From NCBI RefSeq assembly GCF_001640805.2, contig NC_066852.1, forward strand, positions 10,276,194-10,340,193: DNA of 64,000 bases. The letters run 5' to 3'. The stretch's first letter is position 1. Every line of letters begins with the position of its first letter. The notes beneath the pieces are model-generated. The model was not told where the DNA came from. It did no database searches and saw only the letters and a list, made by a program, of their open reading frames with translations. This stretch comes from Lates calcarifer. Taxonomy: Eukaryota > Chordata > Actinopteri > Centropomidae. A program made the position numbers and the translations under genes. Of this stretch, positions 1 through 11,200 are shown one piece after another.

Positions 1-247
1 GGTAGAAACTGTTTACTCTCTTTTCTTTTACTTTCTGAAATGTCAGTGCTGGTTCATATTCAAAAGGCCCTCTCCCAAAACGAACTGAAATTAACTGAAC
101 ATTTCATCTTTTTCACAGTTCATCTAGAACAAAGACAATTGCCTTGAAAATATGTCTTTGCAAGAGAGAAATCTAGTTGTTATCCTAATTGTTGGTATAT
201 TTATATAGGATAAAATGCTTGTGATGCCATGTTTTTGTACAGTTTTA

Positions 248-255
248 TGTACATA
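248..255 (+). promoter_or_regulatory. Pumilio response element in the putative 3' UTR
   Basis: TGTACATA matches the PUF-family consensus UGUAnAUA exactly. Known role of such sites: translational repression or mRNA decay by PUM1/PUM2. Function here depends on the region being transcribed on the + strand. Confidence 0.35.
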
Positions 256-567
256 CAAGTGAAGCTTTCTAAAAGTTCTGAGAAAAGCCGATGGCATATA
301 AAAATTGTAACATGTTTTCTTGAGATGTGCACATCTTGCCTTGGTTGGATTGACCTTTGCTGAGTCAGCGTGAATGTGGCCGTTCTATGCCTGCACTGTA
401 GTCATTCACCGGCTCCCACCTCCTGAGGACTTAATCAGTTTTTATGTTTATTGTGAACAGTGGATTGTCTTATCTTACCAGTTTGTTAAACTCCTGTGTT
501 CTGCTTTGTTCTGTTTTCGCATGTTGGCAAATTCTCTTGTAATACTGTAAGTCCTCATGAACTTTGT

Positions 568-573
568 AATAAA
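568..573 (+). terminator. Polyadenylation signal AATAAA
   Basis: Canonical hexamer followed within 25-50 bases by a T/GT-rich downstream element. Isolated AATAAA hexamers occur by chance elsewhere in this AT-rich window; this one is supported by its context. Confidence 0.6.
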
Positions 574-590
574 ATCACTTCAGGGAAAAA

Positions 591-1509
591 ATGAATGCTG
601 TCAGTGTTTTCTTTGTTTGCTATTATTATTCATCGCTTTTGAGTGTTAAACAAGAGTTTGGTTGTTACATTTTTATAAGAGGCTCTGCAGCCTCGAAGCT
701 ACATTGTGTAAAATGTGTCTCACTCTAGGACCCAGGCTCATTAAGAAGAACCAGTATTCTTGTCATGCAGGGAACTGCTTCATTTCTAAGTCAGGAAGCT
801 TCAGAATGTTGAGAGGGCTTGAAGTAGGACAGTCCCAGGACCTGTGTGCACTACTTCAACTAGAGGAACAATGTGCCAGAAGTACACAGTCCCATCATGA
901 ACTTAAGCATTGATGAGCTGCCCGTTGCTACACATTTAGTGCATAGCTTACAAGAATGCTGTCTTGAGATGTTAATTCTGAGTCTAAGTGCCTTTGCTTT
1001 AACTCACAGAGAACAGAATTTTTTTAAATGGACAATGAGCCATGGTTGAACGCATTCAGTGAAAGAGGAACTCTTTCTATGTCTGGATGTTCATGCTCTG
1101 TGCATTTCTACGGTGCTTGACCATTAGCAAATAAGCTGTGAACATTACTGGCTTAATCATTGTTGCACAGATACCATATTACTTAATCATCTTTGAACCA
1201 CAGTTGCATAACATGAGTGATGAATTTCCAGCCTGTTTCACAAACATTAACTAATAGGTAACTCATTAGTATTGTATTTCCCTCTCATATAATGAGAGAA
1301 AATATTACTACATAACTACATATGACTACAGTATATCTATGACTCTTCAGACAAACTAATTTTAACTCACTTGGAGTATTAAAATGGCAACAAAAACATG
1401 CCCTTTATAATCATTATAATGGCAGACAATGCATATAGATTATTTTAACATTGCAAGATGTGTCAATCAAGAACTGGTCACTTCCAAAACCCAGGAAAAA
1501 ACAAACAAT

Positions 1510-1552
<43 letters not shown>

Positions 1553-2029
1553 GAGAGAAGATCAAAAAGCTAATCTACAGCCCTATTAGCAGCTTTGAGG
1601 CTGTAATATTAATTGTAATGAAAACTAAAGGTATGAAAGTTGAGGTCCAAAATTAATTTTCATCTTATGCAGTTGCGGTGAAGTCGAAGTAGCCCTGACT
1701 TGAGTATGATGTCAGAATAAAAGCCTTTAGCAACCTATATCAAAATTGTGTTGAGAGCACACAAGTGTTGAGAAATGTGCATGGCAAAATGAGTTTATTT
1801 TTCTGAAGATGGTGCGAGCAGAAAACTCATCATGTTAAGGTCATGTGAGGGTAACTCTGGTATATATTTCAGCCTGGTGTATGTGCCTATTGCGGCTCTG
1901 TGAGTCCTGATATATTTGCATTTGCCATCAATTGTAGCCAGCCTCCCAACTTTCCAAATGAATGTCATTTTACATTAATTATTTCAAATATTTGATACTG
2001 AATCAAAGACAAACACAGACTGTGGTAGT
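591..2029. other. Intergenic, no gene seen
   Basis: This is AT-rich DNA downstream of the polyadenylation site. The 83-codon frame at 662-913 has no recognisable domain. The one clear structure is a 40-base poly(A) run at 1511-1550, preceded by A-rich sequence; it may be a retroposon tail, but I see no SINE body or target duplication around it. Confidence 0.6.
1511..1550. repeat. Poly(A) tract, 40 A
   Basis: Uninterrupted A homopolymer read directly from the sequence. It could be a retroposon tail or slippage expansion. Its exact length is a likely assembly uncertainty. Confidence 0.9.
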
Positions 2030-2575
2030 AGGGAACGGCGATTATGTTATATGCATTATCCGGGTACTTGCAGGCTGACCTTACTCCGGAACCTGTATAT
2101 TCACCTGCACGTGCCGGGTTCGTTAACGTGCGTAAGGCTAACTTTCACTGCAGTTAGAGCCGACGGCCTTCTAAGGAAACTGAAGGATACTTTTGAAGAA
2201 ATAAATAAACGTAATGGTGGATTATGCCGTGGACTATAATGTGGAGGAGTCACTGTGGCGGTTGATTTTTATCCGAACATGGAGTGAACAGACAAGGAGC
2301 TAATCAAACAGGCAGAAAAGCTAGAGGGCCGTTCTGAAATACCTCGGAGAAATGGTTCTCAGCTGACTGAGAAGGAAACGGTTTGCTGCTGCGACACTTT
2401 GATTCCACACTCGGATAAATTGATGTGTCCATGGATGATAGTCATTCCAGGAGTGTATTTCAAGAAGAACATTTTGATCATGGAGACTTTGGTTTCACCT
2501 CCCCCAAAATCGACTGAAGAGAGGCCGGCTGGATAAATGCTCAGCTCTCCATACGGTAAGAGAAGCAATTACAGC
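2030..2575. promoter_or_regulatory. CpG-retaining, GC-richer block; candidate conserved non-coding element or relic
   Basis: This block stands out from the flanks by higher GC and many CpGs (around 2035-2220 and 2330-2420). On the + strand one frame is open at 2051-2239 (62 codons) and again, in the same phase after two stops, at 2288-2533 (82 codons without an early ATG). On the - strand 2359-2568 is open. No domain is recognisable and there is no splice pattern that I trust. It may be a conserved regulatory element or an old transposon piece. Confidence 0.25.
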
Positions 2576-2904
2576 ACCTAAAACACTGTGAGATGTGATT
2601 ACAATATATGTGTCCCACCAGCAATTAATGCTAGCATCTTGTTATATTCCTGGACCCTCTATAAACTGAAATTATAATGGAATCTGAGAGGAAATAGTCA
2701 CACTTCTGTTGGATAATTAGCCCCAGGTGAGAAACATATCCCAAAATAAAACTGGAGTGACATCTCAGAGCAGTATTATTAAGGGGGTAGGCCTGCAAGT
2801 TCAGCCTATGTGAAATGTACTGGAGTTATCTTTTAAGTTACCAGTGAGCTAGCTTTCATGGGATCATATCTAGAGCTGAGCAAAGATGCTAAACATGAGA
2901 TTGA

Positions 2905-3015
2905 TATTCAATTCAATATTCAATTCTTTATTGTCATTGTCAGTTACGAGATTCTGTTGAGCATCTCAAAAGTGACATAGCAAAATTAAATAAAAAAATT
3001 AATAAATGATGTCCC
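2905..3015. repeat. Tail-like fragment of a common teleost interspersed repeat
   Basis: The core TTTATTGTCATTGTCAG, then GAGATTCTGTTGAGCATCTC (about 2962-2981) and an A-rich end resemble a short repeat found across teleost genomes. The assignment is from memory of the family and its class is uncertain. The left edge also has a local duplication of ATATTCAATTC. Confidence 0.4.
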
Positions 3016-3329
3016 TCTGAACATTTAGGCATTAAACATTTACTAGATGGCTACATGGCACCAGCTGTCATTTTTGTTTAGTTCAAACATCAGAATTGTC
3101 ATCAGTGTTTACCACTGTAAACATCTTAATTTGGCATGTTGGCTTAGTTTGCTAATTAGCACAAAGTGGAACAGAGGCTGATGGTAATGTCACAGACTTT
3201 GAAGGTATTGGACAAATGGAATTTTTTATTTACTGATTCTGCTATATCAAAGTCCAGGCATCACCTAAGTTCATATTGTGTTCACGTTACAAAATGGGTA
3301 AACTGCACAGTAGTTCAGTCAGCACTCAC

Positions 3330-3515
3330 TCATCAAGACATTTCATTCTGAACCACAAATGCCAACCTGCTAGTGACACAGAAGGAGAAGTCAGACGATC
3401 ACCAAAGGGCTACTCTGACACTATGAATGCCATGGCAATCCATGGCCTATGTTAAAGTTTTTGGGATATTTCAGTTTGGACTCCAGCAGTGGCCTGCAAG
3501 GCTAAAACAGTTCAT
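3330..3515 (+). repeat. Decayed common teleost interspersed repeat
   Basis: Landmarks in order: AACCACAAATGCCAACCTGC (about 3352-3371), AGTCAGACGATCACCAAAG (about 3391-3409), CATGGCAATCCATGG (about 3431-3445) and GGGATATTTCAGTTTGGACT (about 3463-3482). The same order and wording occur in a high-copy repeat of many teleosts. The superfamily is not clear to me. Frames passing through it (3166-3351, 3427-3639) are incidental. Confidence 0.5.
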
Positions 3516-5279
3516 TCAGCAGTGTAGGATAGCCAGCACTTTGGCTTTTGAAATTGCCTTTCATTACTCAGTAACAGGGGCCAGCCTACTGTGCCTATAT
3601 TATACTAAATTTGCTTCAAAAATCAAACATACGCTTTGAGCATCCTGCGACTGCTGAGCAACAGCACTGGCCCAACAGAACTGGAGGAATTAACTCTTCT
3701 GGAAATAGATAAAAAGGCAACAATCTTCCTTGTATAAGCCTGTTAATCTACACTCATTAGGCACATCGTCCTCAGTCATGGCTGGCAGTGAGCATTATGG
3801 CTTAGACTTCAGTCAGTGTATGACATTGTTATATAAAGATTTCTGTAGTCAATAATTGTATGCATGCTTTTCAGACATTATCTCAGTGAACACTGGCAGA
3901 AAGTGACTCTGAGCATAAAATGGTTTTACAAAAATGTCTTATCACATTCAGTTGGATCGTGCAGGTGTTAAGGATCTCTTTTTTAAATATCTAAATGAAT
4001 ATATACCAAACACAATGTCACATTCAGTCATGTATAAGCAGAGGCAGTTAACTGTACATATCACTTCTTTGCTGCTATCACTTATCACTTTTGTTGTCTA
4101 TTCCAAGTCTATGTGCAAGGTTAGCTACTCACTGTACTCAGCAATTGCCTGTCAATATGTAAATATGACTGCTGCCTAACTGTGCACTGTAAATACTACA
4201 TCACAGGTTACACACATAGTCATCTACACATATATCAACGCAGGCCGTCACATGCCCAGGTCTCTTGAGAATGTAATGTGTGTTCTTGGATATGGGTATT
4301 GCGCATAGCCTCTTGCTCCCATCGGCCTTACTAGTGATTCTTAGCACAGCCTGAGGCACAGGAATGTGCATTGATGACAGCAATGCACACAGGAAAATGG
4401 GGGCAAAGGATAGACTAATGGAGAACAGCATACCACTCACAGGTCTTGAACCAGAGTTCAAAATAGACTGTAAGAGAGACCCTGATACACCCAACATGTA
4501 AAAGTAGGAAACTTGCCACAATCTCCCCTATATAGGCCTGTGACAGCCTTTTGACAGCATAGCAGACAAAGAGCTGCTGTGCGTCGCAGTGCACCTGTTG
4601 CACATAAGATGCTATGGCAAGCGCAGGGCATACTTGCAATGCATGTTTTTTTTTGTCCCTGTGAGATGGAGGATGAAAAGCTTCCAAGTGGACCATGTTG
4701 GACCTGCGATAACTCTCCATGCTTTTAGATATGAAGGATGGGTTCTTCCCCAGCATGGAACAGCTCTGGTCCAGTCTGATGAGTTTTTGACTCAGATGGA
4801 CCAAGAGATCAGAGGTCTCTCACCTTCTTAACTGATGTTAAGGCAAGCAGTAGCCGTGTCTAACTAGATAACAGCTTGAGAGGGATTCAGCTGATGGGTT
4901 CTGAAGACTCCCTATAGTGAGTGCCTTGAGGATCATTGCACAGGGAGGCAGCAACAATACATCCATTTAAGACATTTTCTACCCCACACAGAATATTTGG
5001 AATTACAGGATTTGCAGTGGAGGACTCCTTATAATAACAGAGTCACTTAACAGCTGCTTTGTATAATGGCACCAGCAAATTAAACAATACTTCTCTGAGA
5101 AAATGTTGAACTACTATTCTGGATTGCATCAGACTGCACAGTACCTAGTGCGCTGGTTCTGTCTGTGTATCACTCACACAAATTAGCTTTTAATTTGAAA
5201 AGCCAATGCAAATAAAAAAACAATCTAAAACTTCTTCTCATCTTCATAGTTTCTCTCTCTCTGTCACTCCAAGCAGCTA
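3516..5279. other. Intergenic, no gene seen
   Basis: The longest frame here is 129 codons on the - strand (4415-4804), overlapping frames on both strands over 4201-4831. It has no recognisable domain and no codon pattern or splice signals that I trust, so I treat it as chance. No other structure seen. Confidence 0.5.
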
Positions 5280-5530
5280 GGTGGAAGTGCGTGAGCTTGA
5301 AGAGACACAGTTGTCTCTTTCAGTTCTCTCCTTGCAAATAGAACATTGCATGAGCAACTTTACTGACTTTATCAGCTCTGATGCCACGCTTAACTTGCTG
5401 CTAATTTTAGCCCACCCTGCTTCCCAGGGAGTGAGAGGAAGCCAATATTATCAATAACATGCGACCTTAAAGGTGGACATGGGGCAGCTGTCTGGCTTGA
5501 TATGCAGACAACATCATCTACTACTAGAAA
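5280..5530. promoter_or_regulatory. CNE-like block
   Basis: The complexity is higher than in the flanks, with closely packed motif-like words: GACACAGTTGTCTC (dyad around an E-box-like centre, about 5305-5318), CAATATTATCAATAAC (about 5443-5458) and GGGGCAGCTGTCTGG (E-box CAGCTG, about 5480-5494). The regulatory role is inferred; conservation is untested. Confidence 0.2.
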
Positions 5531-5939
5531 CAGCAAAGAAGTTTAAGCGTGCTATGAGCTACAGCACAGTGACTAACAGACTTGGGATGCTGTTTTATAT
5601 CTTCTACAAATCCAATGTGCCCAACATTGAAATAGCAGGGGGATGAGTCAGAAGTATTACAGCATGCTGGTAAGTGTAGGACTGCTTGTCCAAATGGTTA
5701 ACTGTTAACTGTAAGATTTTGAAGCTTTTGGTTAAGGAAAATTTCCTTTTTTTTTTTTTTAACCATTCAAAGATATTTTGTGATCTTAGCAACACTGGTT
5801 AAATTGTAACTGAGATATTACAGCATATCTGGTCTCCATTGAATTTTAACTCAGGGTAAGGGGCTCCATTTTGTAATTTATTAGTCTATTAGATTTGCTC
5901 GGCATTTCATTTCACTGTTGTAGTGAAAGATGACATAAC
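5531..5939. other. Intergenic, no gene seen
   Basis: AT-rich sequence with a T homopolymer near 5747-5760. Nothing else supported. Confidence 0.5.
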
Positions 5940-6320
5940 TGGCACCTTCAAGACCTATTTGCTGCTGGAAATTTCTCCTGTGGCAGGCTCTGGCCTTCTC
6001 AGAATTGCCGTGTAGTGCTGGCTTTCTATCTATCAATTATTAATGTGTCTATGTTCTGCTGGATACCCTCTTACTTGAGGGATGTGCTGTCTCAGTATTA
6101 TGGTTATTATCTGCTTTTTGACTCATGGAAGTGTTTTGCTATTCAGGGGAGTCACCTGGAATTGGGCGAGAGAGACCTGCGACCATGCAGTAATTGACAA
6201 CGCAATAAAGATGAGGCCAGGAAGATGATAAATTGAAGATGTTAAATTGAGTCAATAACGGCATACATATCTCATGAGCAGCCTGACTTATAATTCAGTT
6301 TCGGCGATCATATTCCTCTT
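5940..6320. promoter_or_regulatory. CNE-like block
   Basis: Dense, non-repetitive sequence with homeodomain-type words: ATCAATTATTAATG (about 6032-6045), GATGATAAATTGAAGATG (about 6224-6241) and TTGAGTCAATAACGGC (about 6246-6261). It has no coding signature, since the 60-codon frame at 6015-6197 is unremarkable. Candidate enhancer only. Confidence 0.25.
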
Positions 6321-7039
6321 ACACTGTAGCAGGCTGGCATCAGCTGTGGTATCATGTTTTAAAGTTAAAAAAGCGTGAATATCAAACTGAGGTATCTCAG
6401 TAAATCTAAAAAGAACATCAGGATAGAGGTTTGAGCCAAAAATAAAACTGAGGCCAAAACCTGGCTTGCACTACTTGGATTACAGAACTTAAGAATGGAT
6501 ACTCAACTGACATTATAGCTTAGTGACAAAGAAATAGCTCCAATAATAAGAAACAGTAAGTCACTTATATAAGTCAATTAACAACTCCTCTTACAGTATG
6601 TTGAATGAATAATTAAACTAACGCAAAATTCAGCTTGCTGTGACACATGTCAGCACATGAAACTATAATACCTCACAGTAATAAACCGTCTGCCTTACAG
6701 TTCTTTTTCAGATAAAGAAAATCACTTGTAACTGTTTCAGACAGCTTTTAGGAGCCAGTGTTATGTTCAGTGACAAAGCAGGATGCTTGTAGCACAACAA
6801 AACGTCTGCAACCCTGTCTCCTAGAAATTACAACCTAAACAGCAACAGCAAATACATTTTGTAGGTGACTAATTATATTTTCTATTAACATAATGAGGAT
6901 ATGAAATATGTTGATACTGCATGTATCTGTAAAATGATCACATCCAACGTATTTTTCTTTTTTCTGCTTATGTTTAGGTTCTCACAGAGCTTGGTTCAGG
7001 TTAAGCAAAGATTGTGGTCTGCTGTAATATGGAAAAAGT
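6321..7039. other. Intergenic, no gene seen
   Basis: AT-rich sequence with no repeats or frames that I can support. Confidence 0.5.
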
Positions 7040-7260
7040 TCACAGTGACGCATGTTTATTTACATTTAACCAAATCCCCCCCCCCCCCCAAGTATGTCGC
7101 ATAAACCTAACCACAGACGGTGTACTGGATGCAAACCCTGCTCTCTGGCGTGATACTTGTGTGTAACTGCCTCCTGGTGACTGTGCTGCTGTTAATGAAT
7201 GTAGCACTTCATTTATTTGAACAATAACATTGCCTCTGCACATGTAGTCTTACACTAACA
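7040..7260. repeat. Decayed teleost repeat, copy 1 of a family also at 37140-37400
   Basis: Shared landmarks with 37140-37400: GCATGTTTATTTAC, an AACCTAACCA-type word, GATGCAAACCCTGCTCTCTGG (about 7128), TAGCACTTCA (about 7201) and AACATTGCCTCT (about 7227). A 14-C run (7076-7089) lies in the left part. The superfamily is not clear to me. Family membership rests on the internal match between the two copies. Confidence 0.5.
7076..7089. repeat. Poly(C) tract, 14 C
   Basis: Homopolymer inside the repeat copy at 7040-7260; probably expanded from a shorter C run in the element. Confidence 0.9.
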
Positions 7261-7849
7261 GACTTTCAAGGAGACAGGGTTGAAAAGTGAGGGTATGGAT
7301 GTCAGGGTAGTGGGGAAGTGTACAAGGGGTCTCTGTAGTCATTCCCTAAAGTCAAATGTATGGAACATGTACCTAACCTACCTTTACACTAATTTGCCAT
7401 GAACAAGCTCTTTGCCTGGTCTTATCCTAGGAGAAAGTAAAACCAAAACTTATCTACAAAAAATATTCCTCCTTTTTTCGATTAGTAAAACTGTTTCGTC
7501 CTCTGCCGAAAAATATCTCCTGGTCAGAAGTTGATTGTTGCTACTTGAAGCAACAAACTAAAATGTTTTGCTCTATTCAAAACTAATATATATTTTCACA
7601 TCAGGAAGGCTAAAACAAATTACAAATCAAGTGCCAAAATTAATTGTCCCTTAAATATACTATAGCTGTGGCAGAATTCTCACATTTTCAGAGTTTATTT
7701 TGGAATGCACTAACACACTATCAGTTATGAGGTAAGTCAGAGAACTTGTTAGTCCATATCACGCTCTTGCTATTGCCTTTCCCAAATTACTTGCTAGATC
7801 CCAGCTTGTTCAAACTCTGAACATGTTTCTCAGCTGAACTTGACGGTTC
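7261..7849. other. Intergenic, no gene seen
   Basis: AT-rich sequence; nothing supported on either strand. Confidence 0.5.
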
Positions 7850-8110
7850 TGTTTACAGGCATAATCTTGGATCATCCAAGATCATAATGTTCCCGCAGTC
7901 AACAATCCTTCCCTGAATCATTGGGGATTTGGAGACACTCCCTTTAGCAAGTTTTTGCTTTATTGCATCCATTACTGACCGTTGGGCTAATGCAACACAT
8001 CGGCTATGCTCTGCCTGTCTTTCTCTTTTCCTGCTGGGTATAGTATGTCCTACTTGAAACACATGACACACATGAATGCAGACCATTGGCGAAAAGAAAG
8101 AAAGCAATTT
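7850..8110. promoter_or_regulatory. CNE-like block; alternatively an orphan exon on the - strand
   Basis: A 182-codon frame, the longest in the window, runs on the - strand over 7853-8401. Only its last 55 or so codons (about 7856-8020) look protein-like, with balanced composition and a basic stretch RKRERQAEH. On the - strand a CAG precedes this part and a GTAAAC donor-like word follows GATTATGCCT, so an internal exon is conceivable. I recognise no domain. The block also holds a perfect 9-bp dyad (7864-7882). I favour a conserved non-coding element. Confidence 0.25.
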
Positions 8111-8539
8111 CTTTATTAATGAAATTTGAAAATAACCAAACCTGAACATGACCCAGGGCTGGGAAAAAAAAACAAAAAACTCACAGACAAGGTATCTGAT
8201 ACTTTTCGGGGCCATTGGGCTCGAGTCAGTTTGCAGAAATGTACTGCAGAGGTAATGATGATCCATTGTGGGCATCCGTGGTTGAAACGGTGCAAATGGA
8301 CACCCTAGAATAACAAAGAAACTGGACTGATATATATTTGTAAGATAAGCAGGGCAAAAAATGACTAGCCTATTTCTTTCTTCAAACTTGAATACAAACA
8401 TCTTTCAAAGCTCTGTCCCTGGTGGACTGATGCACTATTGTACTTCAGAAGTGGCCTATACAAGTCTAATCCTGTAGTTTTGGAGGAAAATTGTTCCTCT
8501 GGTGGAATGTAGATGCCTTACTCTACAAGCTTGTGCGCA
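8111..8539. other. Intergenic, no gene seen
   Basis: Upstream part of the 182-codon - strand frame, rich in Phe and low-complexity; not convincing as protein. Nothing else supported. Confidence 0.45.
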
Positions 8540-8960
8540 TTCTTCAGCAGCATTTCCACGAATATATCTATTACCGTATAGATATTCATTTTAGAGCTGC
8601 AGGAAGCACTGCAGGGAAACACTGCTCTCCTGTAGCCTTTTCCTCAAGATGAAAACACTACTCGGCTACCGCTGCTGTTGCCTTGGAAACCTGGTCACTC
8701 TCACTCTTTTACCCACACTCTTCACCACTCGCTTCATTAAGTGCGTTGCTGCTGGCAATTAGAATAAAACCAGCGGCAGGGCTGGCTGTCTTGAAATGCA
8801 GTCTCCAATTAAATACTCTCAAATAGCAATGTTTCTTCAAGCTACATCTGCTCTCTATATAATAAACCATGCACCTGGGAGCTGTGCCTCTCAAAGCTTG
8901 CACTATGGTTGCTATACCGATGAATGACTTCAAATATCCATGTCTTTTAGTACCTCGAAT
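8540..8960. promoter_or_regulatory. CNE-like block carrying an RFX X-box-like site
   Basis: GC-richer than its surroundings, with CpGs and ordered motif-like words. It holds an 8-bp dyad (ATATCTAT ... ATAGATAT, 8564-8585), an X-box-like site (8677-8690), two homeodomain-like words, GGCAATTAGAATAAAACC (about 8755-8772) and CTCCAATTAAATAC (about 8803-8816), and CTATATAATAAACCATGC (about 8854-8871). The - strand frame 8709-8933 has no recognisable domain. Role inferred. Confidence 0.3.
8677..8690. promoter_or_regulatory. RFX X-box-like site
   Basis: GTTGCCTTGGAAAC differs from the X-box consensus GTNRCC-N(0-3)-RGYAAC at a single position (A for Y in the right half). In animals RFX factors bind such sites at ciliary and neural genes and enhancers. 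Confidence 0.35.
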
Positions 8961-10959
8961 ACAAATGTAACACGAATCAGATGCTGCCTTGTTACTGGTT
9001 TTTCAAGCCTCTGCGCTCAAATAAGCAAAACAATGTTCCAGACGTTGTCACGGTTAGTTCACAGGAGGACAGATCAATTCAGATCTGCATCCTTGCGCGT
9101 ACGCCACTATGTCAAGCACTTGAAAGAGAAACACAGACCATTTTTTGCACTCATCCATTCGAGGCCAATTCTATATAAATGATTGATTACAGAAATGTAG
9201 ATGGAACAAACGGCAGTCACAAGTCTTCAAGTGTGATCACACTCAGCTCAATTTATATTACTGCCTAGCGTTTTCACTTTGATTAACGAAGGAGTTTATT
9301 GCTGCATTAAAACTGATGAAGTAAATTTAAGTGAATAATCATCACAGGACGTTTGCTTTAAGTGAATAAGTACTCTTTAGGTGTGTGCTCTGTGTGTTCC
9401 ATGTACGGCATCATCATTAATTAAATCTTGCCCGTGGTGGTCAGTCCTTCTCACACATACTAACAGAGAAAAAAAACATGTACTGTATGTGCATCAGCTG
9501 GCGATTAAAGCAAGTCAGTGCAGCCTCTCCCCACTCAGCTTAGTCTCTGAAGCTTTGCATCACTCATTTAACACTCTATTACCTCCCACCTGAGTGTGCT
9601 CTCTGTCATTGCTGAATTACCTACAAGCTATCCATTTGCATTGACATACCTTTTGTAATCGAGCGACAAGCCCTCAAACAGACACAACATTCATCTTAAA
9701 GACAATGTATTTAACCCATCATTTGTTTATTTTTACCAATGGGGGTTTTAGATGAATGAAATCAATTTATCACAAAACAGGCAGGTTTACTTCCTGCCAA
9801 ATTTAAAAACTAAACCCTTTAACAGTCCACAGAATCCTCAAATTTGGCCGTCACTCTCAGTTCCTCTATGAAAACACCAGAAAATAAATTTGCCAGTTAA
9901 TATCTTCACTTCAGTAAATCTTTGTCTAAATAGAGCTAGTGGCTGAGTGCGCTTCAAAATTAATTCAAACGATGAGGCACGCTGCCACCGAGATCGAGGA
10001 CTTGACACAACACAGAGACTGAATTTTTGTTTGTTACAATGACTTACAAGGACAAGGCAAAATGACTGCGAGGTTAAGGGGGAGAGGGCTTACTTTAATC
10101 AAGGATATTGATGTTAAAAAACAAAACAAAAGATGAAAAAAACCCATCTCTTCAGTACATCTGATTATGTCAGAAAATAACTAGTCAGATAACAGGTCAG
10201 GAATCTTCATGTGCAATTACTTAGGTGTGAAACTGAATGTCTTATTTTCTTCCCAGGCGTGTTGCCTCTCAGAGAATTCCATTGGGAATTGATCTTTGAC
10301 TCTTGCTCCATGTTAGTTGAAGGTGGTATGTAATATAGGAGAAGGGGCTGCTCTTCTTGAAGATTTTCCCTGCAAAATAATCCTATCAGCGCTAATGAAA
10401 ACAAAATGATAACTTCCCATGATGATAATGTTTTCCGATTATATGAAACCATTATCTTCTTAGCTTAAAACCAAATATGTAGATATAGGAAAGCTGTGCA
10501 ATTAGTTTGTTTTCACAACATGCAATATATTTTTTTTTACTTAAGTACTCTCATTGAAGTACTGAAATGTATATTTCAGCACTAACATATAATTACATAA
10601 TATGACAGGATGAAACATTAGTGGAAAGTAACACCTGTTACATTAATGGGATCAGTATTATGTTACAATTAGGATTATTATTACACCATAAGGTGCATAT
10701 TTCTATCACATGAATGGTTTATGACTTTAATGTGAAATTTGAAACAGTCTTTTCTGCACATGGATGTGTAATTTTTCATTCGTTTATTCGACAGTAGGTA
10801 GCTCCGTTGTTCAACACAAAAGTCTCCAATTTCTGCATAAAGACAACAAAAACCTACTCTGGAGAAGATTAATAAAGCAACTGTTCTTTCCTTTGACATG
10901 AGCCAAGCTTTGTCCGCAGGTACCAGTCAACCCCCCTGTACCCCTCCACCCCCACCCCC
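8961..10959. other. Intergenic; scattered CNE-like words, no gene
   Basis: The frames at 8940-9182, 9381-9593, 10207-10452 and 10681-10899 show no recognisable domain and no splice structure. Pieces such as 8961-9110, 9380-9440 and 10240-10330 are less AT-rich and could be regulatory. A C-rich run sits at 10931-10960. Confidence 0.45.
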
Positions 10960-11200
10960 CATCACCATGCACCTGCTGGCTCTCAGGGTCGGGGCTGACG
11001 AGTTAATGCGGCTCAGGTGTTGTAATTGAAGATTGCCACCAGCTGGTTGTGGTGTAGCTTGGCAGGGCAGAGCAGAGCCGAGTTGGCTGTCGGGCTGAAC
11101 AGGTGAGCGGTGCTTCAGTGTGCTGCTGGCCTCTGTTCGCAACAAGCCCCTTGTTCATGGAGAGGCTCTTGTGTCTCCAGGCACCGCATTCACATAATGA
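10960..11200. promoter_or_regulatory. GC-rich CNE-like block
   Basis: One of the most GC-rich stretches of the window. It contains GACGAGTTAATGCGGCTCAGG (about 10998), a CTCF-core-like word on the - strand (GCCACCAGCTGG, about 11035-11046) and repeated GCAGAGC/GAGCCGAG words. The - strand frame 10927-11145 is Gly-rich at its end because of the C run and is not convincing as protein. Confidence 0.25.

Larger units (their letters stand above)
1..590 (+). other. 3' untranslated region and cleavage site of an unidentified gene
   Basis: No open frame of note lies here. The stretch ends in a canonical polyadenylation signal (AATAAA, 568-573), with a likely cleavage site 12-20 bases later near 585-592 and a GT-rich downstream element (about 597-622, TGTTTTCTTTGTTTG). 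That order and spacing are what a real + strand 3' end shows. The body has a perfect Pumilio element (TGTACATA, 248-255), typical of regulated 3' UTRs. The coding part would lie left of the window. I do not recognise the transcript and give no symbol. A non-coding RNA end would look the same. Confidence 0.55.

Noticed and set aside
4201..4831. Overlapping frames up to 129 codons on both strands
   Set aside because: No recognisable domain, no splice signals that I trust, and equal openness on the other strand; most likely chance.
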